35,057 nucleotides of DNA from Bacteroidia bacterium (GTDB lineage: Bacteria; Bacteroidota; Bacteroidia; Bacteroidales; Azobacteroidaceae), in the NCBI GenBank assembly GCA_025999935.1, contig BNXY01000029.1, positions 1 through 35,057 of the forward strand, read 5' to 3'. The notes below the pieces were generated by a model. The model did no database searches and was not told the origin of the DNA. It worked only from the letters and a program-made list of their open reading frames with translations. This document shows, in pieces, positions 25,610 through 34,387 of this stretch (within the stretch, counting starts at the first letter, position 1; every line of letters begins with the position of its first letter). The position numbers and the translations under genes are program-made.

Positions 25610-26281
25610 ATGAAAAAGCAGAATAAACCCTATCCAACCGAAGATGAATTGGATAAACAACAAAAAACGATGGTTGTCAAAGAGCCTCCCACCGTGTATG
25701 GATTGGAAAACCCGATTCGCTATACGTATGCCGATTACATGTCTTGGATGGACGATAAAAGGCGGGAACTTATAGATGGCGTAGTCTTCGATTTATTTGG
25801 AGCGCCCACGATGTTTCATGCAGAAGCTTCCGGTTCTATTTTTAACCGGTTTTGGAATTACATTAAGCGGAGAAAAGGTGAATGTAAAGTGTTTCATGCG
25901 CCTTTCGATGTTCGCCTTCCCAGAAATGGCGAAACAGAAGGTGATAAAATCTATACGGTAGTTCAACCGGATGTTTGCGTGGTTTGCGACCCTTCCAAAT
26001 TGGATAAAGCCGGATGTATCGGCGCACCGGATTTAATTGTGGAAGTGCAATCGCCCTCGACGGCTAAAAAGGATTTGAATGAAAAATTCAATTTATACGA
26101 ACGGTCGGGCGTGCGGGAATATTGGGTGGTTTTTCCAAATGACAAGGCAGTAACGGTTTTTCGTTTGCAGAAAGACGGAGAATACAACAAGGGAAAGACC
26201 TACCCGTATGAAAGCAAAGTTCCGGTTGGTATATTTAAAGGCTTGAAAATCGACCTCAAAGAACTTTTTGATTACGAATGA
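25610..26281 (+). CDS. Uma2-family PD-(D/E)XK nuclease-like protein
   Basis: This 223-residue protein is of the Uma2 (DUF820) family, restriction-endonuclease fold. Motifs are YTYADYMSWMDDKRRELIDGVVFD (first acidic residue), VVQPDVCVVCD (catalytic Asp) and GAPDLIVEVQSPSTAKKDLNEKFNLYERSGVREYWVV (Glu-x-Gln plus the following lysine). Uma2 genes are often stand-alone, multi-copy and of unknown biological role. The N-terminal 45 residues are a charged extension. It lies at the border between housekeeping and accessory DNA. Confidence 0.85.
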   Translation: MKKQNKPYPTEDELDKQQKTMVVKEPPTVYGLENPIRYTYADYMSWMDDKRRELIDGVVFDLFGAPTMFHAEASGSIFNRFWNYIKRRKGECKVFHAPFDVRLPRNGETEGDKIYTVVQPDVCVVCDPSKLDKAGCIGAPDLIVEVQSPSTAKKDLNEKFNLYERSGVREYWVVFPNDKAVTVFRLQKDGEYNKGKTYPYESKVPVGIFKGLKIDLKELFDYE

Positions 26282-26375
26282 TAGGTTGTTCCTTTATCAA
26301 CAGCGTTAGACACCCATTTTCAAAATCATCCTCAATTTTCAACCATTTTTTCTTTGCATTTATTAAACTATTTTT

Positions 26376-26383
26376 TATATTTG
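26376..26383 (+). promoter_or_regulatory. Promoter of the M15/amidohydrolase operon, -7 box TATATTTG
   Basis: TATATTTG in an AT-rich region after the Uma2 gene is the only consensus -7 box before the three following plus-strand frames. Confidence 0.5.
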
Positions 26384-26575
26384 CAACTTGTAATAACACA
26401 AAATATTATCAAACAAAGATATTCTTATGCCTCCATCCGCAATGCCGATATAGGCAAACCCGGAGAGTTGGTGGAAAATCCGGAAGAAATTTATTTATTG
26501 TATATAAACAGAAAACGGGAAAGCCGAAGCCCGGACGAAGTAGGCAAAAATAAAATTTTAAAGATAGGAGATTAA
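26381..26575 (+). CDS. Small unrecognised protein, first in the M15 operon
   Basis: An open frame ending at TAA 26573-26575, 3 bases before the M15 gene ATG. The clearly protein-like part is about 45 residues: NADIGKPGELVENPEEIYLLY, then a basic stretch INRKRESRSPDEVGKNKILKIGD. There is no ATG in this frame. TTG at 26381 or 26354 or an internal GTG (in ELVENPEE) are the only usual start codons, and 26381 lies in the promoter box. Either a rare start is used or the 5' end is degraded. The tight spacing suggests it belongs with the next two genes. No family recognised. Confidence 0.4.
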   Translation: MQLVITQNIIKQRYSYASIRNADIGKPGELVENPEEIYLLYINRKRESRSPDEVGKNKILKIGD

Positions 26576-26578
26576 AAA

Positions 26579-27331
26579 ATGAAAACACCATTAATTGGAA
26601 TCAACATTCTCTCGATTTATACACAGTCGGGAAAAAGGGTTTACGTACCCGAAAGAATGGCAAAATGCACGCCAGACACATACAGTGCAATTTTTAACAT
26701 CAAAAACGACCTCGAAAGTCAGGGCGGGAAACTTGTATTGAGCGATCTTTTCCGCACTTACAACATGCAAAGCCAGGCTCATAACGACTATGTGTCAGGG
26801 AAAAAGAAGGCATACAGCCCACCCCCCGGCGGCGGTTTCCATGAAGCCGGACGAGCGTTTGACCTGTCGCTGGGAGACATTGGAATTCCGTTGGCCGACT
26901 TTTGGAAAATAGCCGCAAAATACGGCGTTATACCAATTATCGCAAAACCGATATCAACAGCCAGCGAAGCATGGCATTTCGATTGTCGGGGAAGTCATCA
27001 ACTTGTTTATGATTATTACAAAAACGGCAACGGCAACAATTTCAAAAAGCCTTACACCGCTGCGGCAGCCAGCGCTATACTGTCTATCGGCGTTCATGTG
27101 GATTACTTTCAAGACCAAAAACAGGCAGCCATACAGTCTGCATTGATACGGCTTGGCAAAAACATTGGAAACATGGACGGGTATATTGGCAAGAATACGC
27201 AGAAAGCACTTCAGGAATTGAATGTCAAATTCGATATGAACGATTTGGACGGAATGTTAATCGCCGTAGAAAATCTGATACAGGTCAAATTTCCCGAAGA
27301 ATTTGCAACTCCTGTCCTTGATAATGAATAA
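26579..27331 (+). CDS. M15/VanY-type DD-peptidase with peptidoglycan-binding-like C-terminus
   Basis: This 250-residue protein has the zinc peptidase site of family M15: LSDLFRTYNMQSQAH (substrate arginine R59), FHEAGRAFD giving HxxGxAxD ligands H88 and D95, and SEAWHFD giving catalytic E130 and ligand H133. These enzymes cut D-Ala-containing peptidoglycan cross-links. Residues about 172-210 (AIQSALIRLGKNIGNMDGYIGKNTQKAL) resemble a peptidoglycan-binding repeat. There is no signal peptide or membrane helix, so export would need a lysis or injection system. Phage endolysins have this layout, but no phage genes surround it. It is 15 bases before the amidohydrolase gene. Confidence 0.78.
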   Translation: MKTPLIGINILSIYTQSGKRVYVPERMAKCTPDTYSAIFNIKNDLESQGGKLVLSDLFRTYNMQSQAHNDYVSGKKKAYSPPPGGGFHEAGRAFDLSLGDIGIPLADFWKIAAKYGVIPIIAKPISTASEAWHFDCRGSHQLVYDYYKNGNGNNFKKPYTAAAASAILSIGVHVDYFQDQKQAAIQSALIRLGKNIGNMDGYIGKNTQKALQELNVKFDMNDLDGMLIAVENLIQVKFPEEFATPVLDNE

Positions 27332-27346
27332 CGCTTAAATTTTAAC

Positions 27347-28744
27347 ATGATGGAAACAAAACGATTTTATGACACTCACATGCATGTGTTCGATTTGAGC
27401 CACCCCAACCTTTCGGCTTTTATCTTAAAAAAAGATTTGATTGATTCTGTGATAAAATCAATCAAATGGTGGTGGAGGTTATTGCTTGTACCTGTTGGTG
27501 CACTTGTTGGTGTACTTGTTGGTGCACTTGGTGCAGTTTGTCCCAATAAGCTTAGAGATATGATTTGGTGGTTTCTTACCAAAAAAGACAATAACGGAAA
27601 ATCGAGCATGGACAAAATAAGCGATACGCTGTCTTTCTTTGAAATACCGCACGAATACCAGTTCCTCGTTATGGATGAACTGTTGGCACGCAATAATCCG
27701 CTAAATGGTCTGTATGATAAAATCGTTCTTTGCCCCTTGATTATTGATTTCGGATACAAGAACCTGGACAGGGACGGAGGAAACTTCAATTTCAGTCCGA
27801 AACACCCGATAGCAAAGCAAACCGGCGACTTGCTATATGCCATCCGCACTTATTACCGTTTCAATCTTAAAATTGAAAACGGGAAACTTAACCTTGACAG
27901 GGAAATTCCGGACTGGCAAACGAAGAAAAGCGAAAAACAGTTTGAAATTTACCCGTTTATGGGCTTGGACACGCGAAATTATGATGAACCTAAAGACATT
28001 CAAAAACTGCTGGACAAATATTTCAGTAAATTCAGCAATGAACCGGCAGAGGAACGGAGGAAACGGCTCTTTGAAAAAGCAGGTACGCTTAGCGGCAACA
28101 TGTACGGCGACTCAGAAGATTACAAGGCAAAAAACAATGGAGACGTCATAGATTATTCAGACGCCTTTGCCGGTATCAAAGTGTATCCGCAACTGGGTTT
28201 CGACCCTTATCCCAACGATCAGGAAGAACTTAAAAAAGTGAAATGTCTCTACAAAACATGTATCGAAAAACGCATCCCAATCATAACTCATTGTAGTGAC
28301 GGCGGATATAAAACAGGAGACAATGACGGGCTGACTTCTCCTGACAAATGGGAAAAGGTGTTGACAAATGGTTTTCACAACCTTACTCTAAATTTTGCGC
28401 ATTTTGGCAGCCAAAAAGACAAGAAAACAAAATGGCGGAACAAAATAATAGACCTGACCCGAACTTACCCGAATGTTTATACGGATATTTCGTGCAACGA
28501 CATGAAACCCGAATATTACAGCAGTCTGGAAAAAGACATCAGAAACAGTGCGCATTTACGGGAAAAAGTATTGTTCGGCTCTGACTTTTCAATCAATTTA
28601 CTGGTTACGGATACGAAACAGTATAGCGATAATTTGAGAAATTTTATCGAATCCAAAAATTTATCTTCATCCTACAAGACTGATTTATGCGAAGTCAATC
28701 CAGAAGTATTTTTATTTGGAAACACAATTAAAAAAATCGAATGA
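27347..28744 (+). CDS. Amidohydrolase-2-like metal hydrolase with a glycine-zipper membrane hairpin
   Basis: This 465-residue protein has an amidohydrolase TIM barrel: metal site DTHMH (H11, H13), FAGIKVYPQLGF (candidate carboxylated lysine), IPIITHCSDGG (His), LTLNFAHFGS (His) and EKVLFGSDFSINL (Asp). Between the first strand and the rest is an unusual insert, with a helix then WWWRLLLVPVGALVGVLVGALGAV (about residues 44-68), a hydrophobic glycine-zipper segment not found in ordinary family members. It has no signal peptide. The insert is encoded by a 12-bp tandem repeat. Two adjacent ATGs (27347, 27350) can start it. The substrate is unknown. Tight linkage to a peptidoglycan peptidase suggests a joint envelope-directed role. 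Confidence 0.7.
   Translation: MMETKRFYDTHMHVFDLSHPNLSAFILKKDLIDSVIKSIKWWWRLLLVPVGALVGVLVGALGAVCPNKLRDMIWWFLTKKDNNGKSSMDKISDTLSFFEIPHEYQFLVMDELLARNNPLNGLYDKIVLCPLIIDFGYKNLDRDGGNFNFSPKHPIAKQTGDLLYAIRTYYRFNLKIENGKLNLDREIPDWQTKKSEKQFEIYPFMGLDTRNYDEPKDIQKLLDKYFSKFSNEPAEERRKRLFEKAGTLSGNMYGDSEDYKAKNNGDVIDYSDAFAGIKVYPQLGFDPYPNDQEELKKVKCLYKTCIEKRIPIITHCSDGGYKTGDNDGLTSPDKWEKVLTNGFHNLTLNFAHFGSQKDKKTKWRNKIIDLTRTYPNVYTDISCNDMKPEYYSSLEKDIRNSAHLREKVLFGSDFSINLLVTDTKQYSDNLRNFIESKNLSSSYKTDLCEVNPEVFLFGNTIKKIE
27491..27535 (+). repeat. 12-bp tandem repeat coding for the glycine-zipper
   Basis: Three and a partial copies of CTTGTTGGTGCA (27491-27502, 27503-27514, 27515-27526, then 27527-27535) encode repeated (V/L)VGAL units. 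In-frame gain or loss of a copy would change segment length by four residues. Confidence 0.75.
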
Positions 28745-29062
28745 ATACGAACAATAAATACAATCCCGACCTGCACCACCACGAGGAAGTGGAGAGTGAC
28801 GAGCAACGAGTGACGAGTACACTTCACCCCTGTATCTCTTGACGAGGAGGAGCTGGGGATGGGGCAATATGTATGGATAATGTATTTCATCATTCAGATT
28901 CCACCGGTGGGACAGCGGCACAAATCCGCTTCGGCTATTTGATATGGTTGGGTAGTAACTATTTATCAATAAAGAATTAAAAGGTTCAGATTTTACAAAT
29001 AATTTGAAAAAAAGTATAAGGTTTGAAAAAAAGTATCGGTTTATTATTAATAAACGTATATA
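28745..29062. other. Gene-free spacer between accessory operons
   Basis: No convincing gene. The stretch 28775-28880 contains repeated GTGACGAG and GACGAGGAGGAG units and resembles an interspersed intergenic repeat. The minus-strand frame across it has a compositionally odd, repeat-like translation. The right end (28980-29062) is very AT-rich and holds two 15-bp direct repeats. It borders the decayed toxin cassette. Confidence 0.45.
29003..29036. repeat. 15-bp direct repeats at the end of the toxin-cassette array
   Basis: TTTGAAAAAAAGTAT at 29003-29017 and 29022-29036, separated by 4 bases. They lie just past the point where the last cassette loses similarity to its family, so they may mark a deletion junction. 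Confidence 0.6.
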
Positions 29063-29359
29063 TTAGACCGTCTTTTTTTCAACAATTCTAATCGGAGTAA
29101 CTGAATTTGGGTCAATAGAACCATTTTTTAATCCTTTAATTAAATCCTCTACAGAACTTCCATCTCCGGCAGTTTTAGAAATATCGCTTTGACTAAATCG
29201 AACTTCTTTTGGATTAATAAAACCATTTCTTGATAAATTAAGAAATTTCACTTTACTATTAACAATATCGTCCGCTTTCTTCTTGATTATACCACCGCTT
29301 TCTTCAACTGCTTCGGAGAGCTTTTTCCCTTTCGCAGCAAATCCGCCATAAAGCAATCT
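29063..29359 (-). pseudogene. Orphan polymorphic-toxin cassette 3 (truncated ParB-like toxin tip)
   Basis: No true start: the frame begins LLYGGFAAKGKKLSEAVEESGGIIKKK, which repeats the linker preceding the toxin in the full-length protein at 30201-32945. The following domain reads VRFSQSDISKTAGDGSSVEDLIKGLKNGS then VTPIRIVEKKTV and a stop. Polymorphic toxin tips of a ParB/nuclease-like type normally continue 'VEKDG.iYTLDNRRL'. Here a seven-A run (T29073-T29079 on plus) puts 'DGLIYTF.NN' in the -1 frame, after which similarity is lost. It is thus a truncated, frame-disrupted cassette without immunity gene. Confidence 0.65.
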
Positions 29360-29825
29360 TTCCAGCTTTTTACTGTATTTTCGTTGATTTTAATAAAATC
29401 TTTTGCGCCTAAATCAATAAGATACTCCGCTTCTTTTGATAAACTTTCATGAGATTGAACAATCCACGGTTCATACGAAAAATAAAAGTCTTTGCTCAAC
29501 GCTTTTTGTTCATCAATAAATTGTTTGTTAATTTTCCACATTTCATCCTCACCTACTAATTCTTTTGCTTCTATCCATTTTTCTGCTCCCATATCAAAAT
29601 AGGTATGATCTTTACCTGCTCTTGCTATATAGGATTTATCACCTCCATCTAAATATTTTCCTAACATCACTTTTTGGGCATCAGGATTTTTAGTGGCAAA
29701 TTGTACATAATCGTCAATTTCTTTTTGACAATATCTCCACTTTTTTCAACTGCCTCACTCAACTGTTTTCCTTTCGCAGCAAAGCCGCCAGACAACATAC
29801 TTGCTACAGCCACGCCGTCTTTTGC
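29287..29825 (-). pseudogene. Orphan polymorphic-toxin cassette 2, frame-disrupted
   Basis: The linker AKDGVAVASMLSGGFAAKGKQLSEAVEKSGDIV begins right after the immunity stop codon (29826-29828), without a start. At CAAAAAG (plus 29721-29727) the frame changes by -1 and continues as EIDDYVQFATKNPDAQKVMLGKYLDGGDKSYIARAGKDHTYFDMGAEKWIEA to ENTVKSWK, a complete-looking toxin domain. It has the 'LGKY...SYI..AG....YFD.G..W' pattern seen in contact-dependent toxin tips. The frame then runs out of phase over cassette 3 to 29287. No immunity gene follows. It is probably a silent tip usable only after recombination into the full-length gene. Confidence 0.65.
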
Positions 29826-30197
29826 CTATTTTGCAAATCCCAATAATAATTCATCATAAAACTCCAAAAAGAAATCCATTTCAATACTCACAATCCACGT
29901 TCTAAATCCGAGACACCAAACGTCATCCCAATGATTTACAATATGCTTTAATTTGGTTATTAAAACAGGGTATTCTGCATCGTCCCAGAATAAATAAACA
30001 TCTCTATCACTCAATCCTTTCAATTGTTCAAAAGATTCTATCACTTGTTTATTTTTTATTATATCCCAATCTATTCTGCCATACCAAGTAAACTTTATTT
30101 TTTCTTCTATGACATCATTTACTATTCTTGCAGATTCTTGTTGAGAAAGTTCTTTGTATTCATCTAAAGCATTTAGACAGTCTTCGTATAATGTCAT
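29826..30197 (-). CDS. Probable cognate immunity protein
   Basis: A 123-residue acidic, cytoplasmic-looking protein (no signal or membrane segment), starting 3 bases after the toxin stop. It reads MTLYEDCLNALDEYKELSQQE, then KFTWYGRIDWDI, DRDVYLFWDDAEYPVLITKLKHIVNHWDDVWCLGFRTWIVSI and a C-terminal EFYDELL. This tryptophan- and aspartate-rich pattern occurs in immunity proteins of polymorphic toxin systems, but I cannot name the family. Position directly after the toxin tip is the main argument. It would bind the toxin in the producing and sibling cells. Its stop codon abuts the linker of cassette 2. Confidence 0.75.
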   Translation of the reverse strand: MTLYEDCLNALDEYKELSQQESARIVNDVIEEKIKFTWYGRIDWDIIKNKQVIESFEQLKGLSDRDVYLFWDDAEYPVLITKLKHIVNHWDDVWCLGFRTWIVSIEMDFFLEFYDELLLGFAK

Positions 30198-30200
30198 AAT

Positions 30201-32945
30201 CTATCTATTAAAAGTATTTAAAATTATTTCAAATGTTTGTTCGTTTCCATTGAATTGTATAACATATTTTTCAGCATCTATACCTTTTCCTTTTGTATAA
30301 TCAATAACATTTATATGCATACCTTTTTCTGGGTCATAATCTACTCTCCATATTTTTTTACCATCAGCACTTGACCTACCAACAATTTTCCCATAACCCT
30401 TACTTGAAGACAATCTGCCAATAATAGCCTTACTGTCTGCGCCTAAATCACCTAATGTTTCAAAGGCTTTATTCCTTGCTTGCTCATATGTATCTACTTT
30501 GGTCAAGATTTTTTCTATTTTTTTTAATGCTTGATTTTCAATTATATCCCCGCTTTCTTCAACAGCTTCACTCAATTTCTTCCCTTTCGCCGCAAACCCG
30601 CCATAAATCATACTTGCAACCATAACGCCATCTTTACCCAATTCATGGAAAGTAATATAATCGAGACTATTGGCATACTTATCCCATTTCTCTTTTATAG
30701 CACCTGTTGCAGCTTCTTTTATAGAACTAAGATTGATATTTTTAACACTTTCCCAAAGTGCTTGAGCCTTATCCTTGTCGGTGGCAACTTCCAAGCCCAA
30801 TTTTACTAATTGAGGAATACTTGTAACTTCGTCTATCACGCCATCAGAAACTCCTGCAAATGTAGGTGCAGTATGCAACGGATAATCTTTGTATTTGGCA
30901 TCGTCCTGTTTCCAGTAAGTTTCGGGTAATGCTGCATTTTCATAAATTGCCGTTCCTGCATCTGCCAGTACGCTGCCCCATTCATACCAATGCAAGCCAT
31001 CGCCAAATCGGAACTCGCCGCCGTCTTCCGTTGTGAGCGGCATAACGGTTGTTTTGTCTATTTTTGAATTGCCGTTTTCGTCGATTTGGAAAGCATCTAA
31101 TTTCTTATTTATAGCATCTGTTATAATTTGTTTAACTTCATTATCTGAAATCCCCGCTATGTCGGCAATCCATTTTTTGTTAGTTTTGTCATATTGATAA
31201 GTAACCGTTCCCTTGCTTCCTGTCGTTAATGAATTTACCTGTCCGTCCTTGTCGATTACGCTAACGCTCCATGCACCGTTCAACTTTTTGTTTAAGTTGT
31301 CAAGTCCGGCTTTCAATGTGTTCCAGTCTGTGTCTGTTCCTCCGATTGCAGCATAAGGGTTTAACTTTTTGCTTTCATCCACTTTTTTTACAGATCCAAC
31401 ATTTGGTTCTGTAATAGGGATTTTGTTGTCGGAAGTGGGGGATTTAATCAGATAAGGCTGTTCGGATTCATTAAGCGTCAATATGTCATATTTTTCTTCC
31501 GAACGGTGTTTTACCAATGTTACTGTGACCGACTGTCCTGCATTCGGACGATTAAACGATTCATTATAATATTCGTTTTTAGCGTCTTCTTTCCTGTATC
31601 CGTAGAATATGGGATTGGCAGTCTGGCTATTAATGGATGCAATGTATTTACCGGCGGGTGTTTCAAATATATAAACCGGCCAATTGGGAAGGAAACGATA
31701 ATCAATGATGGGGGAGTAAATTTTGGTGTCTTTCGGTAAAAATAAAGGATTGGCGGTCGGAGTGAAGAAAATCATGTCTTTGTCCAGTACCATGTAATTC
31801 TCGTAGGGATACATCCCTCCTTCATCCGTTTCCAACACCCCAATCACCACTCCCGGCGCATTAATCGCATCCCATTCCAACTTACAAAATTCCGTGCCGG
31901 AAGTATAATCCATCAGGCAATGCGTAAGTTGCCCCCTGTCAAACTCTCCGCGTAACGGTCGGTCGAACGGGTGCTCCAAATTAAAGGCGCCATGCCCGAT
32001 TTCGTGAGCAATGGTGCGGGCATCTGCGCCCGGAAACAAATATCCAAACCGTTTGCCGCGAGGCATATCGCCTGCAACACCATCAGCTCCTGTTATTTTC
32101 TCTATAATAAACAGATAGAGCGTATTGCCATCGAGATTCCCACCTAAATAGGTGCTGTATGCCTGCTTAATCGCTTTCATATCGGCTGTTTCAGTCGAGA
32201 ACAAACCGCTGCCAGTTACATCGAAACTGTTGCCGTTGACCGGCGTATAAGTAAATCCGCTCTCGGCCATGGATAGATTGCAAGTAACACCTACCCTACT
32301 ATATATTTTATTAAGTTCGGTAGATAAAGCATTGACATTAAAACTATTGGTAAATCCATTGACCGGCACTAATTTTATATTTACCGACTTGCGTTCGTAA
32401 GAATAAACATTCAGTTTATCCAGTGTGGTAAACTTGCCTTTCGATTCCTCATAAACCACGTAGATTTCCTGTCCGTCGCCGGCATTGCTTCCGACAATAT
32501 TTAGTGTCCATCCCTTGTCCTGACTGTTGTAAGTTCCTGTGTATTCCTTACCGTTATTGGTTACAAAATGTACTTTGGACAGATCAAAATCACTCTTACT
32601 TTCTTTTATCTTTACAAATATTTCATCGCTTTCTCCCGGCAACATAAACTTGGCCGATGCAATCATGTCGCTTACCGTCGGCTTGTATTTCATGAAATAT
32701 TCCGGCACTTTCGCATAGATTTCCCTATATTGGTCAAGTGCATATTTGGTTTTAGCTGTTGTTGTAAATTCAAGAACGGCAAGAGTTGTATTGGGCTGGT
32801 TCTTGGTGGAATCGTCCAAGTATATATTGGAATCTGTAATATAATGTTCTTCTATTAAGGCAATACTATCCTGTCTGTGTTGCTGTTGGGGAAACAGTAA
32901 CACGGGAAGTAACAGCATTGTACATAATAAAAGAATCTTTTTCAT
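30201..32945 (-). CDS. Secreted zincin-containing polymorphic toxin
   Basis: This 914-residue protein has a signal peptide (MKKILLLCTMLLLPVLLFPQ). An N-terminal beta-rich region precedes a zincin protease: H314-E315-x-x-H318 and H325 in TIAHEIGHGAFNLEHPF, with a downstream CLMDYTSGTEFCKLEWDAI that supplies a Met-turn-like Met345. A middle region with repeats of unknown type is followed by a pre-toxin segment (GVIDEVTSIPQLVKLG, then GKDGVMVASMIYGGFAAKGKKLSEAVEESGDII, about residues 770-803). The last 110 or so residues (GYGKIVGRSSADGKKIWRVDYDPEKGMHINVIDYTKGKG) form a separate domain, likely the toxin, perhaps an RNase. The protease may release the tip. ATG 32945 is preferred over the TTG at 32957. 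The immunity gene follows. Confidence 0.8.
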   Translation of the reverse strand: MKKILLLCTMLLLPVLLFPQQQHRQDSIALIEEHYITDSNIYLDDSTKNQPNTTLAVLEFTTTAKTKYALDQYREIYAKVPEYFMKYKPTVSDMIASAKFMLPGESDEIFVKIKESKSDFDLSKVHFVTNNGKEYTGTYNSQDKGWTLNIVGSNAGDGQEIYVVYEESKGKFTTLDKLNVYSYERKSVNIKLVPVNGFTNSFNVNALSTELNKIYSRVGVTCNLSMAESGFTYTPVNGNSFDVTGSGLFSTETADMKAIKQAYSTYLGGNLDGNTLYLFIIEKITGADGVAGDMPRGKRFGYLFPGADARTIAHEIGHGAFNLEHPFDRPLRGEFDRGQLTHCLMDYTSGTEFCKLEWDAINAPGVVIGVLETDEGGMYPYENYMVLDKDMIFFTPTANPLFLPKDTKIYSPIIDYRFLPNWPVYIFETPAGKYIASINSQTANPIFYGYRKEDAKNEYYNESFNRPNAGQSVTVTLVKHRSEEKYDILTLNESEQPYLIKSPTSDNKIPITEPNVGSVKKVDESKKLNPYAAIGGTDTDWNTLKAGLDNLNKKLNGAWSVSVIDKDGQVNSLTTGSKGTVTYQYDKTNKKWIADIAGISDNEVKQIITDAINKKLDAFQIDENGNSKIDKTTVMPLTTEDGGEFRFGDGLHWYEWGSVLADAGTAIYENAALPETYWKQDDAKYKDYPLHTAPTFAGVSDGVIDEVTSIPQLVKLGLEVATDKDKAQALWESVKNINLSSIKEAATGAIKEKWDKYANSLDYITFHELGKDGVMVASMIYGGFAAKGKKLSEAVEESGDIIENQALKKIEKILTKVDTYEQARNKAFETLGDLGADSKAIIGRLSSSKGYGKIVGRSSADGKKIWRVDYDPEKGMHINVIDYTKGKGIDAEKYVIQFNGNEQTFEIILNTFNR

Positions 32946-32950
32946 CTTTA

Positions 32951-34108
<1,158 letters not shown>

Positions 34109-34111
34109 AAA

Positions 34112-34333
34112 TTATTTATTTTTTAAGTAATCAATTTGATATTTAAAGAAAAAACGACGATTATCCGGCTCATTATCATATGTATAATCCATGATATTTT
34201 TTGTTGAATGTTGAGGCAATATTCTATTACCTCTTTTGCAAACACCATTTTCATTTTCAACATCTTCATCCGTATCCAATTTAAAAGTATGTTGCAGTCC
34301 TAAATTGTGCCCCAATTCGTGTGTTGGAGTTGC
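34112..34333 (-). pseudogene. Truncated metzincin protease fragment
   Basis: After an in-frame TAA (34334-34336) the sequence reads ATPTHELGHNLGLQHTFKLD, containing the complete HExxHxxGxxH zinc motif, and later KNIMDYTYDNEP, a Met-turn. It ends KYQIDYLKNK. Only the last 74 codons of a metalloprotease remain and no start codon precedes the zinc motif (a TTG lies within it), so this is a 5'-truncated gene. It is 3 bases before the next secreted-protein gene. It differs from the zincin motif of the large toxin (HExGH-x6-H), so it is not a simple duplicate of it. Confidence 0.7.
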
Positions 34334-34387
34334 TTAAATACAACACTCGGCATTTCTATTGTTTTTCAATAAATAAAGCGACAATAT

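Noticed and set aside
26579..27331. Prophage endolysin interpretation of the M15 peptidase
   Set aside because: The domain layout fits, but there are no holin, tail, portal or integrase genes around it, and it is in operon with an amidohydrolase. Kept only as an alternative.
28780..28860. Possible CRISPR array in the GACGAG-rich stretch
   Set aside because: The repeated units are 8-12 bases, irregular and without spacers of constant length. No cas genes are present.
28712..28969. 85-codon minus-strand frame between the accessory operons
   Set aside because: It reads through a GAGTGACGAG-type intergenic repeat and the 3' end of the amidohydrolase gene. The translation has a repeat-derived look and no promoter or plausible start.
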